The position numbers were made by a program, and so were the translations under genes. 64,000 nt of DNA from Vibrio penaeicida (GTDB lineage: Bacteria > Pseudomonadota > Gammaproteobacteria > Enterobacterales > Vibrionaceae). A model generated the notes under the pieces. That model worked only from the letters and a program-made list of their open reading frames with translations, was not told the origin of the DNA and searched no databases. Shown one piece after another: positions 35,583 to 43,280 of the stretch (within the stretch, counting starts at the first letter, position 1; each line of letters begins with the position of its first letter). Location of the stretch: the NCBI RefSeq assembly GCF_030689305.1, contig NZ_JAUYVM010000010.1, forward strand, positions 62,001 through 126,000. Direction: 5' to 3'.

Positions 35583-38500
35583 ATGCCAAAACGTACTGAC
35601 ATACAAAGTATTCTTATTCTGGGCGCTGGTCCGATCGTTATCGGTCAGGCATGTGAGTTTGACTACTCTGGTGCTCAAGCATGTAAAGCACTTCGTGAAG
35701 AAGGCTACCGAGTTATTTTGGTTAACTCAAACCCAGCAACCATCATGACAGACCCTGAAATGGCGGATGCAACTTACATCGAGCCAATTCAATGGGAAGT
35801 TGTTCGTAATATCATTGCTAAAGAGAAGCCTGATGCGGTTCTACCAACCATGGGTGGTCAAACTGCATTAAACTGTGCTCTAGATCTAGAGAAACACGGT
35901 GTTCTTGAAGAATTTGGCGTTGAGATGATTGGCGCAACGGCAGATGCAATTGATAAAGCAGAAGACCGTTCACGCTTCGATAAAGCGATGAAATCCATTG
36001 GTCTTGAGTGTCCAACTGCTGATACTGCAAAAAACATGGAAGAAGCTTACAAAGTTTTAGACATGGTTGGCTTCCCTTGTATCATTCGTCCATCGTTTAC
36101 CATGGGTGGTACTGGCGGTGGCATCGCATACAACAAAGAAGAGTTTGAAGAAATTTGTCGCCGTGGTTTGGACTTGTCTCCAACCAACGAGCTTCTTATC
36201 GACGAATCTCTAATCGGTTGGAAAGAATACGAAATGGAAGTTGTTCGCGATAAAGCAGACAACTGTATCATTGTATGTGCAATCGAAAACTTCGACCCAA
36301 TGGGTATTCACACGGGTGATTCAATCACCGTAGCTCCAGCTCAAACGCTGACAGACAAAGAATACCAACTTATGCGTAACGCTTCATTAGCGGTACTGCG
36401 TGAAATAGGTGTCGAAACGGGTGGCTCAAACGTACAGTTTGGTATCAACCCGAAAGATGGCCGTATGGTTATCATCGAGATGAACCCACGTGTATCTCGT
36501 TCTTCTGCTCTTGCGTCTAAAGCGACGGGTTTCCCAATCGCGAAAATCGCAGCGAAGCTTGCGGTTGGTTTCACTCTTGATGAGCTAATGAACGACATCA
36601 CGGGCGGTGCAACTCCAGCGTCATTCGAACCAACTATCGACTACGTTGTCACTAAGATTCCTCGTTTCAACTTCGAAAAATTTGCAGGAGCCAATGACCG
36701 TCTGACGACTCAAATGAAGTCAGTCGGTGAAGTGATGGCAATTGGTCGTAACCAGCAAGAATCTCTACAAAAGGCACTGCGTGGCTTGGAAGTAGGTGCA
36801 AATGGTTTCGATGAAATGGTTGATCTGGACGCGCCTGACGCACTATCGAAAATTCGCCACGAGCTTAAAGAGGCGGGTGCAGAACGAATTTGGTACATTG
36901 CAGATGCATTCCGTGCCGGGTTATCCGTTGATGGTGTGTTCAACCTAACTCAAATCGATCGTTGGTTCTTAGTTCAAATTGAAGAACTAGTGAAACTAGA
37001 GAACGAAGTGAAAGTGGGCGGTTTTGCTGGTCTTACTCAAGAAGTACTAAGCAAAATGAAGCGTAAAGGTTTCGCCGATGCGCGTCTATCAAGCTTACTA
37101 GGTGTGTCTGAAAGCGAAATTCGTCGCCTACGTGACCAATATGATATCCACCCAGTGTACAAGCGTGTTGATACGTGTGCTGCTGAATTCTCATCAGACA
37201 CGGCTTACATGTACTCATCTTACGATGAAGAGTGTGAAGCACAGCCTACAGACAATGACAAAATCATGGTTCTAGGTGGCGGTCCTAACCGTATCGGTCA
37301 AGGTATTGAGTTTGATTACTGTTGTGTACATGCGTCGCTAGCATTGCGTGAAGACGGTTACGAAACCATCATGGTGAACTGTAACCCTGAAACTGTTTCT
37401 ACCGATTACGACACGTCAGATCGTCTGTACTTTGAGCCAGTTACTTTGGAAGATGTTCTAGCAATCGCTCGTGTTGAAAAACCAAAAGGCGTGATTGTTC
37501 AGTATGGTGGCCAAACACCACTGAAATTGGCTCGTGCTCTTGAAGCTGCTGGTGTGCCAATTATCGGTACAAGCCCAGACGCTATCGACCGTGCTGAAGA
37601 CCGTGAGCGTTTCCAAGTTGCTGTAGACCGTCTTGGTCTTCTACAACCACAGAATGCGACCGTGACTACTATGGATCACGCGGTTGAGAAATCTCGCGAA
37701 ATCGGCTTCCCATTGGTTGTACGTCCTTCTTACGTACTGGGTGGCCGTGCGATGGAAATCGTATACGACGAGCAAGACTTGCGCCGCTACTTCAACGAAG
37801 CAGTCAGCGTTTCAAACGAATCTCCAGTACTACTGGATAGCTTCCTAGATGACGCTGTTGAAGTAGACGTAGATGCGATTTGTGACGGTGAGCGCGTTGT
37901 TATCGGCGGTATCATGGAGCACATCGAACAAGCGGGTGTTCACTCAGGTGACTCAGCATGTTCTCTTCCTGCTTACACACTAAGCCAAGAAATCCAAGAC
38001 GTCATGCGTGAGCAAGTAGAAAAGCTAGCGTTCGAATTGGGTGTTCGCGGTCTAATGAACACGCAGTTTGCGGTTAAGAACAACCAAGTATACCTAATCG
38101 AGGTTAACCCTCGTGCAGCTCGTACTGTGCCGTTCGTATCGAAAGCAACTGGCGCGCCAATCGCTAAGATTGCAGCACGTGTAATGGCGGGTCAATCTCT
38201 TGAGTCTCAAGGCTTCACGAAAGAAATCATCCCACCATACTACTCAGTGAAAGAAGTGGTACTTCCATTCAACAAATTCCCTGGTGTAGACCCACTATTA
38301 GGCCCAGAAATGCGCTCTACTGGTGAAGTAATGGGTGTGGGTGCGACGTTCGCAGAAGCATACTCGAAAGCCGAATTGGGCTGTGGCAACATTTACCCAG
38401 AAGGTGGCCGTGCACTTCTTTCCGTTCGTGAAGGCGACAAAGAACGTGTTGTTGACCTAGCATCTAAGCTTTCTAAGCTTGGTTACCAGCTAGACGCAAC

Positions 38501-38813
38501 TCACGGCACAGCGGTTATCCTTGGTGAAGCGGGTATCAACCCTCGTTTGGTAAACAAGGTACATGAAGGTCGTCCTCATATTCTTGACCGTATCAAGAAT
38601 AACGAGTACACCTACATCGTGAACACGGCTGCTGGTCGTCAAGCGATTGAAGATTCGAAAGTACTTCGTCGTGGTGCTCTAGCAGAAAAAGTGAACTACA
38701 CGACAACGCTAAACGCGGCATTTGCAACCTGTATGGCACATACAGCCGATGCGAAAACAAGCGTAACGTCAGTTCAGGAATTGCACGCTAAAGTGAAAGA
38801 AAGCTTAGCTTAA
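35583..38813 (+). CDS. carB: Carbamoyl-phosphate synthase large subunit
   Basis: 1076 residues, the usual length. Two homologous ATP-grasp halves (about 1-400 and 555-935), each opening with a GGGPNRIGQGIEFDY-like loop (LGAGPIVIGQACEFDYSG in the first), joined by an oligomerisation domain, and a C-terminal MGS-like allosteric domain (about 940-1076) that in relatives binds UMP, IMP and ornithine. Makes carbamoyl phosphate from bicarbonate, ammonia and two ATP. Seventeen bases after carA. Confidence 0.98.
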   Translation: MPKRTDIQSILILGAGPIVIGQACEFDYSGAQACKALREEGYRVILVNSNPATIMTDPEMADATYIEPIQWEVVRNIIAKEKPDAVLPTMGGQTALNCALDLEKHGVLEEFGVEMIGATADAIDKAEDRSRFDKAMKSIGLECPTADTAKNMEEAYKVLDMVGFPCIIRPSFTMGGTGGGIAYNKEEFEEICRRGLDLSPTNELLIDESLIGWKEYEMEVVRDKADNCIIVCAIENFDPMGIHTGDSITVAPAQTLTDKEYQLMRNASLAVLREIGVETGGSNVQFGINPKDGRMVIIEMNPRVSRSSALASKATGFPIAKIAAKLAVGFTLDELMNDITGGATPASFEPTIDYVVTKIPRFNFEKFAGANDRLTTQMKSVGEVMAIGRNQQESLQKALRGLEVGANGFDEMVDLDAPDALSKIRHELKEAGAERIWYIADAFRAGLSVDGVFNLTQIDRWFLVQIEELVKLENEVKVGGFAGLTQEVLSKMKRKGFADARLSSLLGVSESEIRRLRDQYDIHPVYKRVDTCAAEFSSDTAYMYSSYDEECEAQPTDNDKIMVLGGGPNRIGQGIEFDYCCVHASLALREDGYETIMVNCNPETVSTDYDTSDRLYFEPVTLEDVLAIARVEKPKGVIVQYGGQTPLKLARALEAAGVPIIGTSPDAIDRAEDRERFQVAVDRLGLLQPQNATVTTMDHAVEKSREIGFPLVVRPSYVLGGRAMEIVYDEQDLRRYFNEAVSVSNESPVLLDSFLDDAVEVDVDAICDGERVVIGGIMEHIEQAGVHSGDSACSLPAYTLSQEIQDVMREQVEKLAFELGVRGLMNTQFAVKNNQVYLIEVNPRAARTVPFVSKATGAPIAKIAARVMAGQSLESQGFTKEIIPPYYSVKEVVLPFNKFPGVDPLLGPEMRSTGEVMGVGATFAEAYSKAELGCGNIYPEGGRALLSVREGDKERVVDLASKLSKLGYQLDATHGTAVILGEAGINPRLVNKVHEGRPHILDRIKNNEYTYIVNTAAGRQAIEDSKVLRRGALAEKVNYTTTLNAAFATCMAHTADAKTSVTSVQELHAKVKESLA

Positions 38814-38836
38814 TCGCCATTTCTAACGATAAAAGG

Positions 38837-38863
38837 AAGCCCGCTCAATGAGCGGGCTTTTTG
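38837..38863 (+). terminator. Intrinsic terminator of carAB
   Basis: AAGCCCGCT and AGCGGGCTT form a nine-pair stem with a five-base CAATG loop, followed by T residues, just after the carB stop. Confidence 0.88.
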
Positions 38864-38879
38864 TTGTCTGATGTGATGA

Positions 38880-39341
38880 CTATCTGTGCTTGGTGAGCTC
38901 TTTTAACCTTCTTCGTTCTTGTCGACGATTGCTCTGTAATACGTAGTAGAACTCGACAAAGTTTTTGTAGGCCTTTCCGCGCAATAAGATAAAACATAAC
39001 AGTGGGATGGCAACATTTGATAAAGATATATAGAACCAAATTGGTCCGGTTTTAAATAAAACAAGTGCTGTGACCAATTGAAAGTAGCAATTGTACTGGT
39101 TAACTTGACTAAAAAACTTTAAGCCATGAATTATCATCATGCCATTTGGGATGCAGACAAGCATTATTGCTGTACCCATCATTACGACCCAATAGTAAAA
39201 ATAACCAAATCTCTCACCAACACTAAAAGTTGCTTCAATAAGCGACATCGTTAGCGATCCTCCAATGATAAGAAGGAGGATAACTGAAAGTGCGGAAGCG
39301 ATACTTTTAATCGTCAGATGGATATGTTTTTCATCACTCAA
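38880..39341 (-). CDS. Uncharacterised four-helix inner-membrane protein
   Basis: 153 residues, not recognised. Four hydrophobic segments (about 14-35, 46-72, 83-100 and 103-120) and a strongly basic, arginine-rich cytoplasmic tail ending RRQERRRLKELTKHR. It starts with TTG; AGAGGAA lies eight bases upstream, which supports that start. Last gene of the small accessory island behind carB. It could be a second protective or accessory protein of the neighbouring hydrolase module, or unrelated cargo. Confidence 0.6.
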   Translation of the reverse strand: MSDEKHIHLTIKSIASALSVILLLIIGGSLTMSLIEATFSVGERFGYFYYWVVMMGTAIMLVCIPNGMMIIHGLKFFSQVNQYNCYFQLVTALVLFKTGPIWFYISLSNVAIPLLCFILLRGKAYKNFVEFYYVLQSNRRQERRRLKELTKHR

Positions 39342-39480
39342 ACTTTAGTTCCTCTTGGATACCAATAGCGAGTGATTTAACTGTTCCTGAGCTAGCGCTG
39401 CCTGCAAAGCTAATTGAAGCACCAATAGAACTTTGGTGATTTCCATATATGAGTGTCTGTAGTTGAAAATAATTGAGCGA

Positions 39481-39515
39481 AAACCCCCGTTTTGAAAATA
39501 TGTGGGGATTTTTAT
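39481..39515 (-). terminator. Likely terminator after the secreted small protein
   Basis: On the minus strand AAATCCCC and GGGGGTTT pair (one U-G) around a 15-base A/T-rich loop, followed by T residues. It lies 30-60 bases after the stop at 39546, suggesting that the membrane protein gene downstream has its own promoter within 39342-39480. Confidence 0.45.
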
Positions 39516-39545
39516 TGGTTAACAATATAGATTTTAAGGGATGAA

Positions 39546-40022
39546 CTATTCAAGAGTTGATAGATACCCTGCGTACAGATACCACCTACCATCGATCTTC
39601 TTAAACTCCAAATCCCCTATACTTGCATATTCACCTTGACATACAGAATGCTGTCCTTTTATTGGGGTAGCTTTTAGAAGTATTTGGTACGTGGTTGTTA
39701 CTTTAGAGTCAAAAGCATCAGAGCTATCGGACTGTATGTCATTAAGAATATCGTTAAGTACTCCACTAAATTCTTCTCTATATACTTTCTTATGCGCAAT
39801 GAAATCAGCTATACCCTGAACCGTAAACGGAAATTGCGTATGATCAGCGATAGCGTTGTAGTCTCGGTTCTCTATGTGTGGTTTTAAGTTGTACCAAAAT
39901 TCCACAAAACCTTCGCATCGGTGATTTGCATCAGCAATTACTGCTTTATGAGGGGACATATTTCCGGTATTTGTTACCATAGCTGCCGAAAACGCTATGG
40001 CTATAAAAATTACGTTCAGCAT
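39546..40022 (-). CDS. Secreted small protein of unknown family, candidate immunity protein
   Basis: 158 residues. A short N-terminal signal peptide (MLNVIFIAIAFSAAMVTNT) predicts periplasmic location. The mature part is an alpha/beta protein with two Cys residues (about 36 and 130) that could form a disulfide and a C-terminal stretch LEFKKIDGRWYLYAGYLS resembling SnoaL/NTF2-like folds. It begins 25 bases after the stop of the peptidoglycan hydrolase gene, with AGGAA upstream of the ATG. A periplasmic protein encoded directly behind a wall hydrolase is the usual layout of effector and immunity pairs; that role is inferred only. Confidence 0.65.
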   Translation of the reverse strand: MLNVIFIAIAFSAAMVTNTGNMSPHKAVIADANHRCEGFVEFWYNLKPHIENRDYNAIADHTQFPFTVQGIADFIAHKKVYREEFSGVLNDILNDIQSDSSDAFDSKVTTTYQILLKATPIKGQHSVCQGEYASIGDLEFKKIDGRWYLYAGYLSTLE

Positions 40023-40047
40023 TAATAGATTCCTGTTTTGATAAAGG

Positions 40048-41019
40048 CTAGCTAGGCAGACGGTAACCTCGTACTTTCCACTTACTCTTCGGGTAAAAAC
40101 TTATTTTTACTTGATCTCTTTGATTTCCACCTAGTATTTCAAAGTACTGATCATTTTCACTAATTAGGAACCCTACGTGGTTTCCGGAACGCGTTAAGTT
40201 TGAATTTGCTGCATTAGAATTGTAAATAACAACAATAGAACCAGGCGTCGATGCAGCTTTCTTTCCCCATTTTAACCAGCTGATCGCTGCTGCAGAATTT
40301 GTACCCTTATAACCAGACTTGATCATGACCCAATTAACAAATGAAGAGCACCATGGGATTTCATCGGTTTGAGCTCTGAGCGTTGTCGTAGAATGGTACT
40401 CGATTATTCGTGGGTTATGCTTCGGTCCTTTTATTTCTTTACTTATCTTTGGATCTTTCTCCTTTTCGGCGACATTTATCCACGGTGTATCCCCTCTTCG
40501 AACAAGTAATTTACGAAGGTCGTGCATTGAATTTTGAATAAAGTTCAAAGTCATTATTGCTATTTTATTAGTCAATAGCTGTTCTATCGTTAGCCAAGTA
40601 TCCCTTCCAACTATTCCATCTATACCAAGCGATAGACGAGCTTGAAACTCACGAACATAGCGATCAGTATCTGGGCCAAACCGCCCGTCAAGTGACATTT
40701 TGGGGCTGAGATTTAGGAGTTTGTTTAGCGCATTTTGTAAGTGAGCAATATCAACACATTTGTTGCTGAACTTGAGTGGCTTTCTGTATGCTTTTTTTGT
40801 GTTTTGGAGTTTTATGGATTCCCAAGTTTTTGAACCTACTTCTCCGTCTGTGAAAAGACCAAACTGCGCTTGGTATTTTTTGACTAATTTCTTCGTACCT
40901 GAACCAAACTTTCCATCAAGTAACGTTGGAGTTGTGGGCATCAAAATTTTATTGAGATAAAACTGAAGTGAAACAACTTCGCGCCCACTTGCTCCAGTTT
41001 TTAGTAACTTGTTATACAC
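40048..41019 (-). CDS. Peptidoglycan-binding, amidase-like protein (TIGR02594 type); putative effector
   Basis: 323 residues from the chosen start. Two peptidoglycan-binding repeats (about 8-70 and 86-148; GASGREVVSLQFYLNK, DGKFGSGTKKLVKKYQ, DGRFGPDTDRYVREFQ) precede a Cys-His hydrolase domain (about 180-323) with PWCSSFVNWVMIKSG (Cys 224), SGNHVGFLI (His 281) and EILGGNQRDQVKISFYP, as in TIGR02594 proteins. No signal peptide. The frame opens at a TTG (41079) with no ribosome binding site; GTG at 41019 has GGAGG five bases upstream. Phage-type endolysin is an alternative, but no phage genes are nearby. Confidence 0.78.
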   Translation of the reverse strand: MYNKLLKTGASGREVVSLQFYLNKILMPTTPTLLDGKFGSGTKKLVKKYQAQFGLFTDGEVGSKTWESIKLQNTKKAYRKPLKFSNKCVDIAHLQNALNKLLNLSPKMSLDGRFGPDTDRYVREFQARLSLGIDGIVGRDTWLTIEQLLTNKIAIMTLNFIQNSMHDLRKLLVRRGDTPWINVAEKEKDPKISKEIKGPKHNPRIIEYHSTTTLRAQTDEIPWCSSFVNWVMIKSGYKGTNSAAAISWLKWGKKAASTPGSIVVIYNSNAANSNLTRSGNHVGFLISENDQYFEILGGNQRDQVKISFYPKSKWKVRGYRLPS

Positions 41020-41087
41020 TCTATCCTCCGAGAAATTGAAAATATCCTCGGAGGATATCTGTACAGATAGACAATTCAAACGAATTG
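41020..41087 (-). promoter_or_regulatory. Leader of the hydrolase gene with stacked inverted repeats
   Basis: Three symmetrical units sit within 65 bases upstream of the GTG: CAATTC/GAATTG (41072-41087, four-base gap), TATCTGTACAGATA (41056-41069), and TCCTCCGAG/CTCGGAGGA (41024-41032 with 41047-41055). In the mRNA the last one pairs the GGAGG ribosome binding site into a nine-pair stem. An overlapping palindrome (ATATCCTC, one base, GAGGATAT, 41042-41058) competes with it. Confidence 0.55.
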
Positions 41088-41135
41088 AAGTTATTTGCGG
41101 GGTGTTCTAAAGATAAATGAATATTGATTTTAGAA

Positions 41136-42068
41136 TCAGTTACATAAGTGTTGATTGGTTGCTAATTTTACAGCCACCTCGGCCGCCAATTTCGCATTGT
41201 TAAACACTAGCTGAATGTTAGAAGCGAGGCTGTTACCTGCGGTTTTTTCGGCGACTTTTGCAAGAAGGAATGGTGTAGAGTCTTTTCCTTTAATACCTTT
41301 TGCATCCATCTCTTCGATAGCGCTCGCTATCACCTGATCAATCTCCGCTTTATTCATCGCGTATTGCTCTGGAATTGGGTTTGCGATTACAGCGCCACCG
41401 TCCAGCCCTAAATCCCACTTTGCTTTTAAAGCGGTAGCAATTTGAGTTGGGGAATCTAGGCGGTAGTCGACTTGGAACTCGCTTTCTCGTGTATAAAATG
41501 CAGGGAGGGTTTCTGTTTGGTATCCAATGACGGGCACACCATGCGTTTCTAAGTATTCCAGTGTTAAACCGATATCCAAAATGGATTTTGCCCCAGCGCA
41601 CACAACGGCTACGTTGGTATTGGCAAGCTCTTGGAGGTCGGCTGATACGTCGTAAGAGGTTTCCGCACCACGGTGCACACCTCCAATTCCCCCAGTCGCG
41701 AATACTTTGATTCCAGCCATGGCAGCAAGGATCATAGTAGAAGCAACGGTAGTCGCGCCATCTTCTTCTTTGGCGACAATAAACGGAATATCTCGGCGGC
41801 TGGTTTTGATAACGTTTTGCCCAGCTTTGCCTAGATATTCAATTTCATCTTGAGACATCCCAACTTTCAATCGCCCTTTTAGGATGGCAATAGTGGCGGG
41901 AACAGCGCCATTATCACGAACCGTTTGTTCCACTTTAAGGGCGGTCTCGACGTTTTGGGGGTAGGGCATACCATGAGAAATGATGGTCGATTCCAACGCA
42001 ACAACGGGTTGACCTGCTTTGAGCGCTTGGGCGACTTCAGGCGCTACATCCAAATACTGAGTTAACAT
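41136..42068 (-). CDS. psuG: Pseudouridine-5'-phosphate glycosidase
   Basis: 310 residues. Recognised by PVVALESTIISHGMPYPQNVETALKVE at the N-terminus, GATTVASTMILAAMAGIKVFATGGIGGVHRGAETSYDVSADL in the middle, and VVCAGAKSILDIGLTLEYLETHGVPV. Splits pseudouridine 5'-phosphate into uracil and ribose 5-phosphate, using manganese. A frame opens at 42095, but the ATG at 42068 has AAAGGACA upstream. Ten bases separate it from psuK, which makes its substrate. Confidence 0.95.
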   Translation of the reverse strand: MLTQYLDVAPEVAQALKAGQPVVALESTIISHGMPYPQNVETALKVEQTVRDNGAVPATIAILKGRLKVGMSQDEIEYLGKAGQNVIKTSRRDIPFIVAKEEDGATTVASTMILAAMAGIKVFATGGIGGVHRGAETSYDVSADLQELANTNVAVVCAGAKSILDIGLTLEYLETHGVPVIGYQTETLPAFYTRESEFQVDYRLDSPTQIATALKAKWDLGLDGGAVIANPIPEQYAMNKAEIDQVIASAIEEMDAKGIKGKDSTPFLLAKVAEKTAGNSLASNIQLVFNNAKLAAEVAVKLATNQHLCN

Positions 42069-42078
42069 ATTGTGTCCT

Positions 42079-43170
42079 TTAACATTCGGTCTCATTTAAT
42101 ACACGCTGAATTGCGCTGTCTGAAAAGTTTGGGTTGATGGTTGCGACATCAGAAAGCGCAACGCTGGCGGCTGCCATGGCGTACTCGCCGCTTTTTTCTA
42201 CCGACCATTTATTGATGAAGCTGTGCGCTAACCCAGCCAAGAAAGCATCTCCAGCACCATTGGCATTTTCAATACGAGCACTCACGGTTGGGAAAAGCTG
42301 GGTACGTTGATGATCTTTATAGAACACCCCTTCCGCCCCAAGGCTTAAAAAGATTTGCTGGGTCCCTTGATTGAGGAACCAGTCGGCAATCGAGCTGAGA
42401 TCTTCTTGATTGTGATAAGGCAGATCAGACAAAGATTGCGCTTCTTTGATGTTAGGTTTGAGTGTGTGGATCTGGTTTAAATAGGGTTTGATTTTTACCG
42501 CTTTGGTACTGGACACCGTATCGACAAATATCGGCTTATCGGAAAACTGGCTGAAGATGTATTCGAGCAATGACTCACTCAAATTGGTATCGATGACGAT
42601 TACTTCCGCTCGCTTAATGGTTTCAAGGTGAGGCTCTAGCGATTCAATCGTTAAACGCTCAAGGATAGACATGTCTGAAACGGCAACCTGCATGTCGCCG
42701 TCTTCATTGAGCAAAGAAAGATAGGTGGATGTTGTACCATCGGAAAGCTTCAATACCGACGAGACATCAACACCTGCTTGGCGTGTTTTGTCTAATATTA
42801 ATTGCCCATAGGTGTCGTTACCCACAACGGATATTAAACGCACTTCTGTACCAAGCCTTGCAATGTTTTCGGCAATGTTTCGACCAACACCACCTGGCGA
42901 GCATGAAACGACGCCAGGATTGGAATCACCTTGATGCATGGTGTGTTTGGGTTGACCTAAGATGTCCATGTTTGCACCGCCGATCACTACGGCGTATTGA
43001 GATTCTGACAAAATATACCCCTTCCCTAGGATGATGCCTTTGTTTGTCATATTCATGATATGCCCAGCCACGGCACTTCGGCTGATCCCAAGTTTCTCCG
43101 CAATACTTTGCTGGGGGATCATTGGGTCTTGTTTAATCAACTGAAAGATTTGCTGTTCACGTTCCGTCAT
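42079..43170 (-). CDS. psuK: Pseudouridine kinase with N-terminal DNA-binding domain
   Basis: 363 residues. A winged-helix-like domain (about 1-55: REQQIFQLIKQDPMIPQQSIAEKLGISRSAVAGHIMNM) is fused to a PfkB-type sugar kinase with GGANMDILGQP near residue 65, GGVGRNIAENIARLG and the C-terminal ENANGAGDAFLAGLAHS, whose GAGD aspartate is the catalytic base. Phosphorylates pseudouridine for PsuG. The ATG at 43170 has AGGA six bases upstream; an earlier TTG (43185) lies within a palindrome. The DNA-binding half suggests that the enzyme senses substrate and controls its own operon. Confidence 0.92.
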   Translation of the reverse strand: MTEREQQIFQLIKQDPMIPQQSIAEKLGISRSAVAGHIMNMTNKGIILGKGYILSESQYAVVIGGANMDILGQPKHTMHQGDSNPGVVSCSPGGVGRNIAENIARLGTEVRLISVVGNDTYGQLILDKTRQAGVDVSSVLKLSDGTTSTYLSLLNEDGDMQVAVSDMSILERLTIESLEPHLETIKRAEVIVIDTNLSESLLEYIFSQFSDKPIFVDTVSSTKAVKIKPYLNQIHTLKPNIKEAQSLSDLPYHNQEDLSSIADWFLNQGTQQIFLSLGAEGVFYKDHQRTQLFPTVSARIENANGAGDAFLAGLAHSFINKWSVEKSGEYAMAAASVALSDVATINPNFSDSAIQRVLNETEC

Positions 43171-43177
43171 AAGAAAT

Positions 43178-43212
43178 CCTAACAAAAGTTTGATTAACTA
43201 ACTTTTGTTAGG
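43178..43212 (-). promoter_or_regulatory. Perfect 13-bp inverted repeat before psuK, likely operator
   Basis: CCTAACAAAAGTT (43178-43190) and AACTTTTGTTAGG (43200-43212) are exact complements around a nine-base centre. It ends seven bases before the psuK ATG and includes the ribosome binding site. As an operator it would suit the dimeric winged helix of PsuK itself; as an mRNA hairpin it would hide the ribosome binding site. Confidence 0.6.
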
Positions 43213-43280
43213 TTGAGGTGTGAGTAAAAAAACGTCAATACATTTGTCTTGGTCGTTGTATGTTATGTGAGCGAAAACAC

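Noticed and set aside
39334..39525. 63-codon minus-strand frame between the secreted protein and the membrane protein
   Set aside because: Starts with TTG without a ribosome binding site, begins inside the likely terminator hairpin, and overlaps the start of the next gene; no family features.
41020..41079. Longer N-terminus of the hydrolase from the TTG at 41079
   Set aside because: No ribosome binding site; the region is made of inverted repeats and adds no domain. GTG at 41019 is better supported.
38880..41079. Prophage remnant or integron cassettes
   Set aside because: No integrase, capsid, holin or attC-type imperfect palindromes were seen around these genes; flanks are ordinary chromosomal genes.
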